Positions 24,684-34,768 of a DNA stretch of 64,000 bases are shown in pieces. A program made the translations under genes and the position numbers. Source of the DNA: an uncultured Oscillospiraceae bacterium (GTDB lineage Bacteria; Bacillota; Clostridia; Oscillospirales; Oscillospiraceae); the NCBI GenBank assembly GCA_934589225.1, contig CAKTNS010000005.1, forward strand, positions 1 to 64,000, given 5' to 3'. The notes below the pieces were generated by a model. That model was given only the letters and a program-made list of their open reading frames with translations. It did no database searches and was not told where the DNA came from. Numbering within the stretch: the first letter of the stretch is position 1; the number at the start of each line of letters is the position of its first letter.

Positions 24684-26072
24684 TTATTGCGCGGTAATGG
24701 GGACTTCTTCCCGGGGAATGGCTTTTCCCAGGGCGTAGTAGGTGGCAAACAGCACAAACAGCGTTACGTTGTGACCGATCATGCAGCCCCAGGCTGCCAC
24801 CAGGCCCAGGCCCAGAATCCTGGTGCAGATGAAGGTTCCAAAAATCCGGATGCACCACATGCCCAGGATGTTAAACACGAAGGGCGGGACGGTGCGGCCG
24901 ATGCCCTGCATAATGCCCTCCAGCACAATGGGCACCCCGTAGAAGGGCTCGGAAATGGCCACCATCCGCAGTACCGTAGTGCCCAGGGCTTTGACCTGGG
25001 GATCTTTGGTAAAAATAGACATGAGCTGGGGGGCGAAAATCAGCAGCAAGCCTCCCGTTACCACCATGAGCCCCACCTCCAGCGGGAGGATGGTGCCTGC
25101 CAGGGATTTGAGCTTTTTGTGGTCCCGGGCTCCCAGGGCGTTCCCCGCCAGAGTGGCCGCGGCGGTCTGCATGCCCCAGCCGGGGACATAGAACAGAGAC
25201 TCCACCGTATTGGCAATGGTGTGGGCGGCGGTGGAGGTGTCACCCAGGGCGTTGATCATGGCCGCAAAGGCCACATAGCCCAGGGAGGTGCCGAAGCGCT
25301 GGAGCATATTGGGAAAGGCCACACGCCAGCAGGGCTTCAAAATCTCCCCATCCGGCAGGAACCGCTGCCCCCTGGGAGAAAGCTCCGGGTGCTTCCACAG
25401 CCGGATGGTCATGGCAACGCCGCCGTAGATATAGGCCACCGCACTGGCCACCGCCGCGCCGTTGATGCCCCAGCCCGCGCCCCACATAGGAATGGAAAGG
25501 CCGAAGAAACGCACCTGACGGCTGGTGTAGATCAGCAGGTAGTTTAAGACAATATTGATCAGGTTCATGTTCAGACTCACCCGCATGGGGGTACGGGTGT
25601 CCCCTACGGAGCGCAGTACCGTCGCAAAAATAATACTGGCCGCCCGGAAAAGCATGGGAGAATACAAAATGAGAAAATACTGGGAGGCCTGGTCCCGGAT
25701 GGACACATCCACCTGCATCCAGCGGGTGATTTTTCCGCTGAGCCCTGTGGTCACGGCGGTAAACAACAACCCCACCAGCAATGTCACAGTCACCGCCTGG
25801 GCCGAAGCTCTCTTGGCCCGCTGCTGGTCCCCTGCCCCGTAGCACTGGGAAATCATGGCCAGGAAGCCCACACCCACAGCGGAGACCGTACTGCCTACCA
25901 GCCAGGAGACCGTGGCGGTGGCCCCGACGGCGGCGGTGGCCTGGGTCCCCAGGGTCCCCACCATGGCCGTATCAATATACTGCACGGCCGTCTGCATCAG
26001 CTCTTCCAGCATGGTGGGCCATGCCAGGGTGAAAATCAGGGCCAGCATCTTTCTATCCAATCTTCTGTTCAT
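24684..26072 (-). CDS. MATE family efflux transporter
   Basis: 462 residues, 12 membrane helices, exporting cationic drugs or metabolites against Na+ or H+ in the family. The N terminus (RKMLALIFTLAWPTMLEEL) and the repeat in the middle (KPCWRVAFPNMLQRFG) are typical of the two six-helix halves. Start 26072 after AGGAAGGAT; in-frame upstream codons are leader. Own promoter at 26109-26138. Substrate unknown. A second MATE gene is at 45345. Confidence 0.88.
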   Translation of the reverse strand: MNRRLDRKMLALIFTLAWPTMLEELMQTAVQYIDTAMVGTLGTQATAAVGATATVSWLVGSTVSAVGVGFLAMISQCYGAGDQQRAKRASAQAVTVTLLVGLLFTAVTTGLSGKITRWMQVDVSIRDQASQYFLILYSPMLFRAASIIFATVLRSVGDTRTPMRVSLNMNLINIVLNYLLIYTSRQVRFFGLSIPMWGAGWGINGAAVASAVAYIYGGVAMTIRLWKHPELSPRGQRFLPDGEILKPCWRVAFPNMLQRFGTSLGYVAFAAMINALGDTSTAAHTIANTVESLFYVPGWGMQTAAATLAGNALGARDHKKLKSLAGTILPLEVGLMVVTGGLLLIFAPQLMSIFTKDPQVKALGTTVLRMVAISEPFYGVPIVLEGIMQGIGRTVPPFVFNILGMWCIRIFGTFICTRILGLGLVAAWGCMIGHNVTLFVLFATYYALGKAIPREEVPITAQ

Positions 26073-26108
26073 CTTTCTATCCTTCCTGGGCGTTGTGCCT
26101 GAACCTGT

Positions 26109-26138
26109 ATTATACACAGAAGGCACCGGTTCCGTCAA
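26109..26138 (-). promoter_or_regulatory. sigma-A promoter of the MATE gene
   Basis: Minus-strand TTGACG (26133-26138), 18-nt spacer, TATAAT (26109-26114). Confidence 0.65.
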
Positions 26139-26142
26139 GGTG

Positions 26143-26180
26143 CAAAAAACGGCCCGGGCCCTTTTGGGGGCTCGGGTCGT
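26143..26180 (-). terminator. thrS terminator
   Basis: GC-rich stem with two A-C mismatches between 26168-26180 and 26149-26161 on the minus strand, then TTTTTT. It ends 14 nt past the thrS stop. Confidence 0.75.
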
Positions 26181-26193
26181 CTGTATAAATGGC

Positions 26194-27981
<1,788 letters not shown>

Positions 27982-28009
27982 AGCGATTCTCCTTTTTGAG
28001 TGTAGGGAC

Positions 28010-28240
28010 GCAAAAAAGCACCCCTGGATTTCCAAGGGTGCCTTGAAAGCACGGTTCCACCTTGATTTTTCACTCATCACCCACTATCGCAGGGTTCTCC
28101 TCGGCCCGCTTGCGCCAATGGCTTTCTCACGGGCAGCTCCGGAGTGGTATCACCCAAGGCACCGGGACACGCTTGCAGCAAACGCATGTCTCTCTGAAAC
28201 CGGGTCTCATTGGGGTCAGTCTCCCTCAACGCTGTTAGTT
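28010..28240 (-). promoter_or_regulatory. T-box leader of thrS
   Basis: On the minus strand a long 5' leader carries the T-box element AAGGTGGAACCGTG (about 28051-28064), followed by a terminator whose arms are GGCACCCTTGG / CCAGGGGTGC and then TTTTTT (28015-28044). Uncharged tRNA-Thr pairing with the T-box bulge prevents termination in this family. GATACCAC (about 28150) holds an ACC threonine codon that could be the specifier, not proven. Confidence 0.9.
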
Positions 28241-28242
28241 GC

Positions 28243-28271
28243 AGTATAGCACCTTTTATTTCAAAGTGCAA
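28243..28271 (-). promoter_or_regulatory. sigma-A promoter of thrS, overlapping the trmD stop
   Basis: Minus-strand TTGCAC (28266-28271) lies in the last codons of trmD; a 17-nt spacer and TATACT (28243-28248) follow. Confidence 0.7.
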
Positions 28272-29035
28272 GTGTCATTTTCGGCTTTTTCGGAAATTTC
28301 GTCCTCCCGCTCCATTTCGGCCAGAAGCTTCCGGTCGCTTTTGGAGGAAAGGTCCAATTGTTCATACATATCCGGCCGTCTCTCCCGGGTCCGGCGGAGG
28401 GACTGCTTCCGCCGCCACTGGTCCACCTTCTGGTGGTTGCCGGAAAGCAAAATCTCCGGCACCGGCCGCCCATGCCACACCGCCGGCCGACTGTACTGGG
28501 GGTACTCCAGGAGCCCTGAAAAATGGCTTTCATCTTCAAAGCACTCCGGGTCTGCCAGCACCCCGGGGACCATGCGGCACACCGCATCGGTGACGGCCAT
28601 GGCGGCGATTTCTCCGCCGGTGAGCACAAAGTCCCCCAGGGAAATTTCCTCGTCCACGCACTCGTCAATAAAGCGCTGGTCAATGCCCTCGTAGTGGCCG
28701 CAGACCAATACCAGATTGTCCATTTTGCTCAGCCGAATGGCATCCGCCTGCCGGAAGGTATGGCCGCAGGGAGAAAGATACACCGTGTGGACAGGGCCTC
28801 CTGCCTGGTCGCACACCGCCTCCCAGCAGCGATAAAGGGGGTCTGCCTGCATAATGGCCCCCCGGCCCCCGCCGTAGGGGTAGTCATCCACCTGGTTCTG
28901 CTTGTTGGCGGTGTAATCCCGGATCTGGTGGGCTTCGATCCGAATGAAGCCCCGCTCCTGGGCCCGGCCCAGAATGCTCTCGGAGAGCACATCCCCCAGG
29001 GTATCCGGAAACAGGGTCAGAATATCAATCCGCAT
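28256..29035 (-). CDS. trmD: tRNA (guanine37-N1)-methyltransferase
   Basis: Methylates G37 next to the anticodon with SAM, preventing frameshifts. 259 residues of the SPOUT family. The MRIDILTLFPD start, DDYPYGGGRGAIM, LVLVCGHYEGIDQRF and SLGDFVLTGGEIAAMA knot motifs are all intact. Starts 11 nt inside the rimM end, in the classic rimM-trmD order. Its last codons hold the -35 of the thrS promoter. Confidence 0.97.
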   Translation of the reverse strand: MRIDILTLFPDTLGDVLSESILGRAQERGFIRIEAHQIRDYTANKQNQVDDYPYGGGRGAIMQADPLYRCWEAVCDQAGGPVHTVYLSPCGHTFRQADAIRLSKMDNLVLVCGHYEGIDQRFIDECVDEEISLGDFVLTGGEIAAMAVTDAVCRMVPGVLADPECFEDESHFSGLLEYPQYSRPAVWHGRPVPEILLSGNHQKVDQWRRKQSLRRTRERRPDMYEQLDLSSKSDRKLLAEMEREDEISEKAENDTCTLK

Positions 29036-29516
29036 CGGTTTCCATGCCCTCCAAAAGCCTGACGTCCATCCGGTTTCCGGGAAGGTCCGTGGAAAGGATA
29101 AATTCCTTTACGGCGGGGATCATATAGTCCCTTTGTCCCTTCACCACATAGACCTGATTTCCCGGGTAATCCAGCACCTCCTGGAGGGTGCCGATCAGGG
29201 TACCGTCGGCAAAAACCTCCATACCGATGAGCTCCCCGGCAAAGACCAGGTCCTCTGCCACATCCTCCCGGTAGATTTCCACGGTCTTTCCCCGCAGTGC
29301 CTGGGCTGCCTCCATGGTGTCCACGCCCTGGAGCTTTATAAGATTGCAGGTGGTCTGGACCCGGCAGGAGGAAATGGCGTATTCCTTCCCGCCGATGCGG
29401 CATCTTGAAAAGTCACACATATCTTCGGGGGAATCCAGCCAGGTCAGCATTTTGATCTCCCCCCGGACACCGTGGGTATTGACGATTTCACCTGCTTCAA
29501 TAAACGGAAGTCTCAT
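29025..29516 (-). CDS. rimM: ribosome maturation factor RimM
   Basis: 163-residue 30S assembly factor that acts on the 16S rRNA head with S19. The N-terminal beta-barrel (AGEIVNTHGVRGEIKMLTWLD without the last residue) is followed by the PRC barrel with LIGTLQEVLDYPGNQVYVV and the family end FILSTDLPGNRMDVRLLEGM. Start 29516 after GGAG; further upstream in-frame codons lack a binding site. Third from last in the ylxM-to-trmD operon. Confidence 0.94.
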   Translation of the reverse strand: MRLPFIEAGEIVNTHGVRGEIKMLTWLDSPEDMCDFSRCRIGGKEYAISSCRVQTTCNLIKLQGVDTMEAAQALRGKTVEIYREDVAEDLVFAGELIGMEVFADGTLIGTLQEVLDYPGNQVYVVKGQRDYMIPAVKEFILSTDLPGNRMDVRLLEGMETDAD

Positions 29517-29576
29517 TGCGTTCTCCTTTATTCCATAAAAACGAAAATGCGTGACGAAATCGCCACGCATAGCCGT

Positions 29577-29807
29577 TTAATCCACAATTTCAACAGTGAC
29601 CTTTTCGCCGGTGCGCTGGGCCACGGTTTTAATAATGGTGCGGATCTCCTTGGCGATCCGTCCCTGGCGGCCAATGACCTTACCCATGTCGCCTTCGGCC
29701 ACATGGAGCTCCAGCACCTTGCCCTCCTCATCGGAGGACTCGGTAACGGTAACAGCGTCGGGATTGTCCACCAGGCTCTTTGCCATATACAGCAAAAGTT
29801 CCTTCAT
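29577..29807 (-). CDS. khpA: KH-domain RNA-binding protein KhpA
   Basis: 76 residues, a single KH domain with the GxxG loop in GKVIGRQGRIAKEIRTII. In Firmicutes it acts with KhpB in sRNA binding and cell elongation. Start 29807, with AAGGAG. Sits between rpsP and rimM, its standard place. Length is typical. Confidence 0.93.
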   Translation of the reverse strand: MKELLLYMAKSLVDNPDAVTVTESSDEEGKVLELHVAEGDMGKVIGRQGRIAKEIRTIIKTVAQRTGEKVTVEIVD

Positions 29808-29829
29808 TGTGCCACTCCTTCAAAGGGGC

Positions 29830-30069
29830 TTACAGAACGCCAGCGTTCTTCAGCAGGCTCCGAACGGTATCGGTGGGCTGAGCGCCGTTCTTGATCCAGT
29901 TCTGTGCCTTCTCGGCGTCCACAGTAACGGTAGCGGGAGAGGTCAGGGGATTGTAGGTACCGATTTCCTCGATGCAGCGGCCGTCACGGGGAGAACGGGA
30001 ATCAGCAACAACGATCCGGTAGTAAGGAGCCTTCTTGGCACCCATTCTTCTCAGTCTGATCTTAACCAT
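29830..30069 (-). CDS. rpsP: 30S ribosomal protein S16
   Basis: 79 residues. VKIRLRRMGAKKAPYYRIVV at the N terminus is the S16 signature. Start 30069, with TGGAGGTGA. Binds 16S rRNA during early 30S assembly. Gap of 68 nt to ffh upstream. Confidence 0.97.
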   Translation of the reverse strand: MVKIRLRRMGAKKAPYYRIVVADSRSPRDGRCIEEIGTYNPLTSPATVTVDAEKAQNWIKNGAQPTDTVRSLLKNAGVL

Positions 30070-30137
30070 GAAAGTTTCACCTCCAGAAAAAGTCTAAGTG
30101 ATATATCGCAAAGCAAATTGCTTACAGCGAACAAAGG

Positions 30138-31484
30138 TTACATGCCCGGGAAGCGCATTCCGCCGAATCCGCCCATTCTTCTGAGCTTCTTGGCGGCACC
30201 GGGGCCGGAAAATTGCTTCATGAGCTTGCGCATCTGCTCAAAGGATTTGAGGAGTTTGTTCACATCCTCCACCCGAAGGCCGCAGCCGGCGGCAATGCGC
30301 TTTTTCCGGCTGGCACCGATGATGGAGGGGTTTTCCCGCTCCTTGGGGGTCATGGAAAGGATGATGGCCTCGGTATGGGCCATGGCCTTGGGGTCCAGCT
30401 TAATGTCCTTCAGGTTGGCCCCGCCGGGCATCTGGGCAAGCAACTCTTCCATGGATCCCATGGATTTGAGCTGCACCATCTGGTCGTAGAAGTCCTGGAG
30501 GGTGAAGCGGTTGGTCCGCATCTTCTCCTCCATCTTGGCGGCCTGCTTGGCATCATAAGCCTTCTCGGCCTTTTCAATCAGGGAGAGCACATCCCCCATG
30601 CCCAGGATCCGGCTTGCCATCCGGTCCGGGTGGAAGACTTCAATGTCCTCCAGCTTTTCGCCTATACCGGCGAACTTAATGGGCTTGCCGGTAACGGCCT
30701 TGACAGACAGGGCCGCGCCGCCTCTGGCGTCGCCGTCCAGCTTGGAGAGCATCACGGAGTCAATGTCCAGCCATTCGTTAAAGGTCTGGGCGGCGTTCAC
30801 CGCGTCCTGACCGGTCATGGCGTCCACCACCAGCATGATCTCATTGGGCTTTACCGTGGCTTTGATATTTTTCAGCTCCTCCATGAGGGCTTCGTCCACA
30901 TGGAGCCGACCGGCGGTATCCAAAAATACCATGTCGTATCCCCGCTGCCGGGCGTAGAGCACCGCCTCTTTGGCAGTGATCACCGGGTCCTGGGTGCCTT
31001 TTTCAAACACCGGGATGCCCAGCTTTTCGCCGCAGACCTTCAGCTGCTGAATAGCCGCGGGACGGTAAACGTCACAGGCCACCAGCAAGGGGTTTCTGCC
31101 CTGGCGCTTCATAAGCCCCGCCAGCTTGCTGCCGTTGGTGGTCTTACCGGCGCCCTGCAGGCCCACCAGCATTACCACCGTGGGGCCGTTGGGATTGATG
31201 TTCAGGTGCTTGGTTTCCGCACCCATGAGCTTGCACAGCTCTTCGTTGACGATCTTCACGATCATCTGGGCCGGAGTCAGGGACTCCAGCACGTCCGCGC
31301 CAACACAGCGCTCTGTAACGGATTTGGTGAAATCCTTTACGACCTTATAGCTAACGTCCGCTTCCAGCAGCGCCATACGGATCTCCCGCATGGCCTCCTT
31401 CACATCCGCTTCTTTCAGACGGCCCTTGCCACGAAGCTTTTTGAAGGTGGAAGAAATTTTTTCGGTCAAGCCTTCAAATGCCAT
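30138..31484 (-). CDS. ffh: signal recognition particle protein Ffh
   Basis: 448-residue SRP GTPase that targets membrane proteins co-translationally. NG domain with G1 GLQGAGKTTNGSKLAG, G3 DTAGRL and G4 SKLDG-type TKMD site (MLSKLDGDARGG). The C-terminal M domain is Met-rich and ends RMGGFGGMRFPGM. Start 31484, 3 nt after the ylxM stop, whose TAA lies right after the ffh binding site AGGAG, so the two are coupled. Confidence 0.97.
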   Translation of the reverse strand: MAFEGLTEKISSTFKKLRGKGRLKEADVKEAMREIRMALLEADVSYKVVKDFTKSVTERCVGADVLESLTPAQMIVKIVNEELCKLMGAETKHLNINPNGPTVVMLVGLQGAGKTTNGSKLAGLMKRQGRNPLLVACDVYRPAAIQQLKVCGEKLGIPVFEKGTQDPVITAKEAVLYARQRGYDMVFLDTAGRLHVDEALMEELKNIKATVKPNEIMLVVDAMTGQDAVNAAQTFNEWLDIDSVMLSKLDGDARGGAALSVKAVTGKPIKFAGIGEKLEDIEVFHPDRMASRILGMGDVLSLIEKAEKAYDAKQAAKMEEKMRTNRFTLQDFYDQMVQLKSMGSMEELLAQMPGGANLKDIKLDPKAMAHTEAIILSMTPKERENPSIIGASRKKRIAAGCGLRVEDVNKLLKSFEQMRKLMKQFSGPGAAKKLRRMGGFGGMRFPGM

Positions 31485-31487
31485 TTT

Positions 31488-31832
31488 TTACTCCTCAAGC
31501 TCCTCTGCCGCGGCCAGGATCTGCCCAGCCAGCCGGGTCACCTCCGGGCTGTTTTCATTCTGCAAGGCCCGGGCCGCTTCCGCGATTCGTCGGGCGGCTT
31601 CTTTTACAGCCGCGTCCCGCCGGAGGAAGCCGGTCTTATCCTCGATATTCCGGAGCAGTGTCTCCGCCCGATTCAGGTTGTCGTAAACCCCCTGACGGCT
31701 GACGCCCAACTCCTGGGCGATCTCTCCAAGAGACATATCCTGATTATAGCGCATATCCAGGCAATCCCGCTGCCGCTGGGTGAGCAGTTCACCGTAGTAG
31801 TCAAACAGCAGTGTCATTTCCAAGCTTTCCAT
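31488..31832 (-). CDS. ylxM: YlxM (UPF0122) SRP-associated helix-turn-helix protein
   Basis: 114 residues. A sigma-70 region 4-like helix-turn-helix (MSLGEIAQELGVSRQGVYDNL) sits at about 35-60, cut here at 20, followed by a charged helical tail. Homologues stimulate SRP GTPase or bind SRP RNA; DNA binding is also possible from the fold. Start at 31832 after GGGGAGGTC; the upstream in-frame codons overlap the regulatory dyad. First gene of the ylxM-ffh-rpsP-khpA-rimM-trmD operon. Confidence 0.9.
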   Translation of the reverse strand: MESLEMTLLFDYYGELLTQRQRDCLDMRYNQDMSLGEIAQELGVSRQGVYDNLNRAETLLRNIEDKTGFLRRDAAVKEAARRIAEAARALQNENSPEVTRLAGQILAAAEELEE

Positions 31833-31847
31833 AGCCAGGACCTCCCC

Positions 31848-31922
31848 TGTCAAGGCTTTCTCCTTGACAGCTTCAGTATCATACACGATAAAGAGCCCTT
31901 TGTCAAGTATTTTTCCTTGACA
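31848..31922 (-). promoter_or_regulatory. ylxM operon promoter with two matched 22-bp dyads
   Basis: Minus-strand TTGACA (31901-31906), 17-nt spacer, TATGAT (31878-31883). Dyad 1, TGTCAAG-N8-CTTGACA (31901-31922), includes the -35. Dyad 2, TGTCAAGG-N6-CCTTGACA (31848-31869), lies in the transcribed leader. Centres are 53 bp apart. Confidence 0.75.
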
Positions 31923-31952
31923 GTTCAAAAATTATTCTGCCGCTGGAAAAAA

Positions 31953-32480
31953 TCAGGTCAGCAAGCCCAAAAGTGCCGAAACAATGATGACCTTCGGCAC
32001 GCTCCACTTCCCCTTTGTGAGCAGGAAGACCGCCGCAAGGCCTATCCCGACGTTTTGCCAGGAAAGTGCCCCATTTACAAAGTAGTTGGTCCGGCTCAAA
32101 GAGATCATCACCGCCAGGATAATGCCCAGGGCCGCAGGTCGGACCCCTACCATGACGTTTTGCAGGGTCCGGCTGTTTTTGAACTTTTCAAAAAACATTG
32201 CCGCCAGAGCGCAAATGGTCAAGGTGGGCATCAAAATGCCTAATACGCAGACAATGGCACCCAGAGGCCCGATCACCCGGAGCCCCGCAAACGTGGCGCA
32301 GTTCAGCCCCAGGGGGCCGGGGGTCATTTCCGCAATGGCCACAATATCCGAGACCTCCGCAGCCGTCATCCAGCCGTGGCTCACCATCTCATCGTTGATC
32401 AATGGCACCATGGACATGCCGCCGAAGGAGGTATAGCCGATCTGGCAAAAGCTCCAGAACAGCTCTAAAATCGTTTTCAT
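31953..32480 (-). CDS. chrA: chromate transporter half, second
   Basis: 175 residues, about 5-6 membrane segments, one half of the ChrA (CHR) family; short CHR proteins come as adjacent pairs that act together. FWSFCQIGYTSFGGMSMVPLI and AEMTPGPLGLNCATFAGLR show the FGG and TPGP motifs. Start 32480 overlaps the end of the first half by 4 nt (ATGA) after GGAGGCAG. Family members export chromate or related anions; substrate here unproven. Confidence 0.85.
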   Translation of the reverse strand: MKTILELFWSFCQIGYTSFGGMSMVPLINDEMVSHGWMTAAEVSDIVAIAEMTPGPLGLNCATFAGLRVIGPLGAIVCVLGILMPTLTICALAAMFFEKFKNSRTLQNVMVGVRPAALGIILAVMISLSRTNYFVNGALSWQNVGIGLAAVFLLTKGKWSVPKVIIVSALLGLLT

Positions 32481-33034
32481 GCCTCTGCCTCCTTCCATTT
32501 GCCCATGATAAACCCGGCCGCGGCCCCGAGAAGGACCACCAGCACGCAGTTGACATCAAAAAAGGCGTTGAGCATGCAGCACACCAGACAGATGTAGTAG
32601 CACGTCCTATTGGTAAAAGCGCTGCTGCGCAGCTTCAATGCCGCCACCAGGATAATGGGCACCACCGCCGCCCGGACGCCCTGGAGCATTTTTGCCACCC
32701 AGACGTTATCCTTGAACATGCCGTAGCCGTAGGTCAGAACGGATAAAATCAGCATGGGCGGCAGCACCATGCCCACCAGCGAAACAATGCCCCCCAGGGT
32801 TCCCGCCTGCCGGTGGCCGAAGAGATAGGCCACGTTGCCGATCATGGTCCCGGGCAGGCTTCTGCCCACGCTGACAATATCCAATAGCTCCTGGTCCGTC
32901 AGCTCCTGCTTCCCTTCCACATAGTCCTTCTGCATCTGGGCAATAATGCTCCAGCCGCCGCCGAAGGTAAACCAGCTGATGTGGAAAAAATAGCAAAAGC
33001 ACTCCCATATTTTCTTCCATTTCTCTTTGTTCAT
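32477..33034 (-). CDS. chrA: chromate transporter half, first
   Basis: 185 residues, about 5-6 membrane segments. HISWFTFGGGWSIIAQMQ and VSVGRSLPGTMIGNVAYLFG carry the FGGG and PG motifs of CHR proteins. Start 33034 after AAAGGAGA. Co-translated with the second half. The two halves differ clearly, as in the paired short ChrA type that works as a heterodimer. Confidence 0.85.
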   Translation of the reverse strand: MNKEKWKKIWECFCYFFHISWFTFGGGWSIIAQMQKDYVEGKQELTDQELLDIVSVGRSLPGTMIGNVAYLFGHRQAGTLGGIVSLVGMVLPPMLILSVLTYGYGMFKDNVWVAKMLQGVRAAVVPIILVAALKLRSSAFTNRTCYYICLVCCMLNAFFDVNCVLVVLLGAAAGFIMGKWKEAEA

Positions 33035-33140
33035 TCTTGTCTCCTTTGGGTCTTAATTCCATATTTCCCCGGGCCCTGTCCTTATTCGTTATTTACATAG
33101 TATACAGGGTCTCTTCTCTTTTGAAAAGCCCCATCTATTA

Positions 33141-33177
33141 AAAAACTGCCTTCCAAAAAAATCGGAAGGCAGTTTTT
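33141..33177. terminator. intrinsic terminator, both strands
   Basis: Fourteen-pair stem AAAAACTGCCTTCC / GGAAGGCAGTTTTT, with its own T runs on either strand. It lies between the chromate genes' promoter side and the citrate transporter end. Confidence 0.85.
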
Positions 33178-33219
33178 CACAAAGGCCGGGCCTTCCCAGC
33201 AAAACCCGGGTCTTGGTTT

Positions 33220-33254
33220 CCGGAAAGAGCCCGCCACGAACGGGCCCTTTCCGG
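33220..33254 (-). terminator. hairpin after the citrate transporter
   Basis: Fourteen-base arms (CCGGAAAGAGCCCG at 33220 on the + strand, one mismatch with 33241-33254) directly past the stop. No clean T run. Confidence 0.55.
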
Positions 33255-33266
33255 ATAATAGAGGAT

Positions 33267-34655
33267 TTACAGAGGCATGATGCCAATCACAATGGCGAAG
33301 AGCATGCACAGGATGGAGAACACCCACACATAGAAGAAGGAAGCCTTCAGGTGGTCCTTGATGTCCACATCCGCAAGGCCCACACCCAGCAGGGTGGCAG
33401 GAACCATGGGGCTGATGAAGGTGGCGCAGTTCCGGCAGACAACCATGGCCACGGCAATGGGCAGGGCCTCGACGCCGAAGCTCTGGCCGATGGCAATGAT
33501 GACGGGCAGCATGCCGAAGAAGTAGGAGTCGGTATCGAAAGCCAGAGCCAGAGGCACGGACAGAACACCGATGACCAGGGGCAGGTGCTGGCCGATGGCG
33601 GCAGGCAGCAAGGACTCAATGATACCGGCCAGGCAGCGGACAACGCTGGGCAGGTCTACTTCCATGACCTTCACACCGGCGGCAACCAGCTTGCCGTCCT
33701 TCATGATGAAGGAGGTGGTGAGCACGCCCATGAGCACGGCAGCACCCATCAGGGTGGAGCACATCATGAGAGCGGGGCCGGCATGGAGGTTGATGATCTT
33801 CTTGTGCATCTTGGCGGTGGCACCGTAGTTCACAAACAGAGCCACGGAAACACCCAGCATGAAGGGCACATAGGAGGGGAACACATCCCAAATCAGCATA
33901 GCGATAACGGCAACGGTCAGGGCCAGGTTGAAGCCGAACAGCTTGGGACGGGCCAGCTCCTGCTCCTCAACGGACTTGCTCTCCGCCAGATCCAGGGTGG
34001 CACCTGCGGGCAGGCCTGCGCCGCGCTTCTTCTCCTGGAAGCCGGTGAGGACTGCATGGGCCAGGGCCAGAACGATGCCGAAAATCTGAATGGGAATGAT
34101 GGTATTCCACAGCTGACCGGCCTCGATGCCCAGAACGGTGGCAGCACGCATGGTGGGTCCGGCCCAGGGCATCAGGTTCAGCACACCCATGGCCAGCACG
34201 GCGATACGCAGCATGCTGGTGGGACGCATGTTCATCTTCTTGTAGATGGGCAGCATGGCGGGAACCACGATGCAGAAGGTGGAAGCGCCGCCGCCGTCCA
34301 GGTGGCCGATCAGGGCAATGACGCAGGTCATGACGCACACGCCTACAACATTGTTGCCGATGAGCTTCATGAGCTTGCCGATGATCACGTCAAACATGCC
34401 CGCATCGGTCATAATGCCGAAGTACAGCACGGAGAACACGAACAGGGCGGCGGTGGGGGCGGTGGAGTTGAAGCCGGCCTTGATCATAGCCGCCAGGTTG
34501 TCAAAGCTGATCCGGCCTCCCAGAACCAGGATCAGGCCAAGGATGGAGGGGAATACAATGAAAGCAATGGCGGGCTGGGTCTTGCTCTTAAACAGGGTCG
34601 CCACAATGGCAACGATGGTTACGAGGCCCAACAGGCCAACGATGGTATCACTCAT
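33267..34655 (-). CDS. citrate transporter, CitMHS family
   Basis: 462 residues, about 12 membrane segments, of the CitMHS family that moves metal-citrate with H+ or Na+. Motifs HLDGGGASTFCIVVPAM and SFGVEALPIAVAMVVCRNCATF (cut) are conserved membrane segments near the substrate site. Start 34655, AAAGGAA upstream. It is last in the cit cluster, separated from citF by a hairpin terminator (34739-34759), so partial readthrough or its own promoter would be needed. The link to citrate lyase strongly supports citrate as the substrate. Confidence 0.88.
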   Translation of the reverse strand: MSDTIVGLLGLVTIVAIVATLFKSKTQPAIAFIVFPSILGLILVLGGRISFDNLAAMIKAGFNSTAPTAALFVFSVLYFGIMTDAGMFDVIIGKLMKLIGNNVVGVCVMTCVIALIGHLDGGGASTFCIVVPAMLPIYKKMNMRPTSMLRIAVLAMGVLNLMPWAGPTMRAATVLGIEAGQLWNTIIPIQIFGIVLALAHAVLTGFQEKKRGAGLPAGATLDLAESKSVEEQELARPKLFGFNLALTVAVIAMLIWDVFPSYVPFMLGVSVALFVNYGATAKMHKKIINLHAGPALMMCSTLMGAAVLMGVLTTSFIMKDGKLVAAGVKVMEVDLPSVVRCLAGIIESLLPAAIGQHLPLVIGVLSVPLALAFDTDSYFFGMLPVIIAIGQSFGVEALPIAVAMVVCRNCATFISPMVPATLLGVGLADVDIKDHLKASFFYVWVFSILCMLFAIVIGIMPL

Positions 34656-34738
34656 TCTCGAATTTCCTTTCTATTTTAACGATTTCCGTTTGCTGGGAAT
34701 CTTTTGGAAGCTTCCCTTCGGAAGCCTCCCCTACAAAA

Positions 34739-34759
34739 AGGGGGCGTTTTTTGCCCCCT
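34739..34759 (-). terminator. terminator between citF and the citrate transporter
   Basis: Stem AGGGGGC / GCCCCCT with a run of T in the loop; on the minus strand the arm is followed by TTTTTG. Confidence 0.65.
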
Positions 34760-34768
34760 GAATGTGCA

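Noticed and set aside
33213..34679. Long + strand open frame opposite the citrate transporter
   Set aside because: Translation is almost only Gly, His, Gln, Asn and Asp; a codon shadow of the transporter gene.
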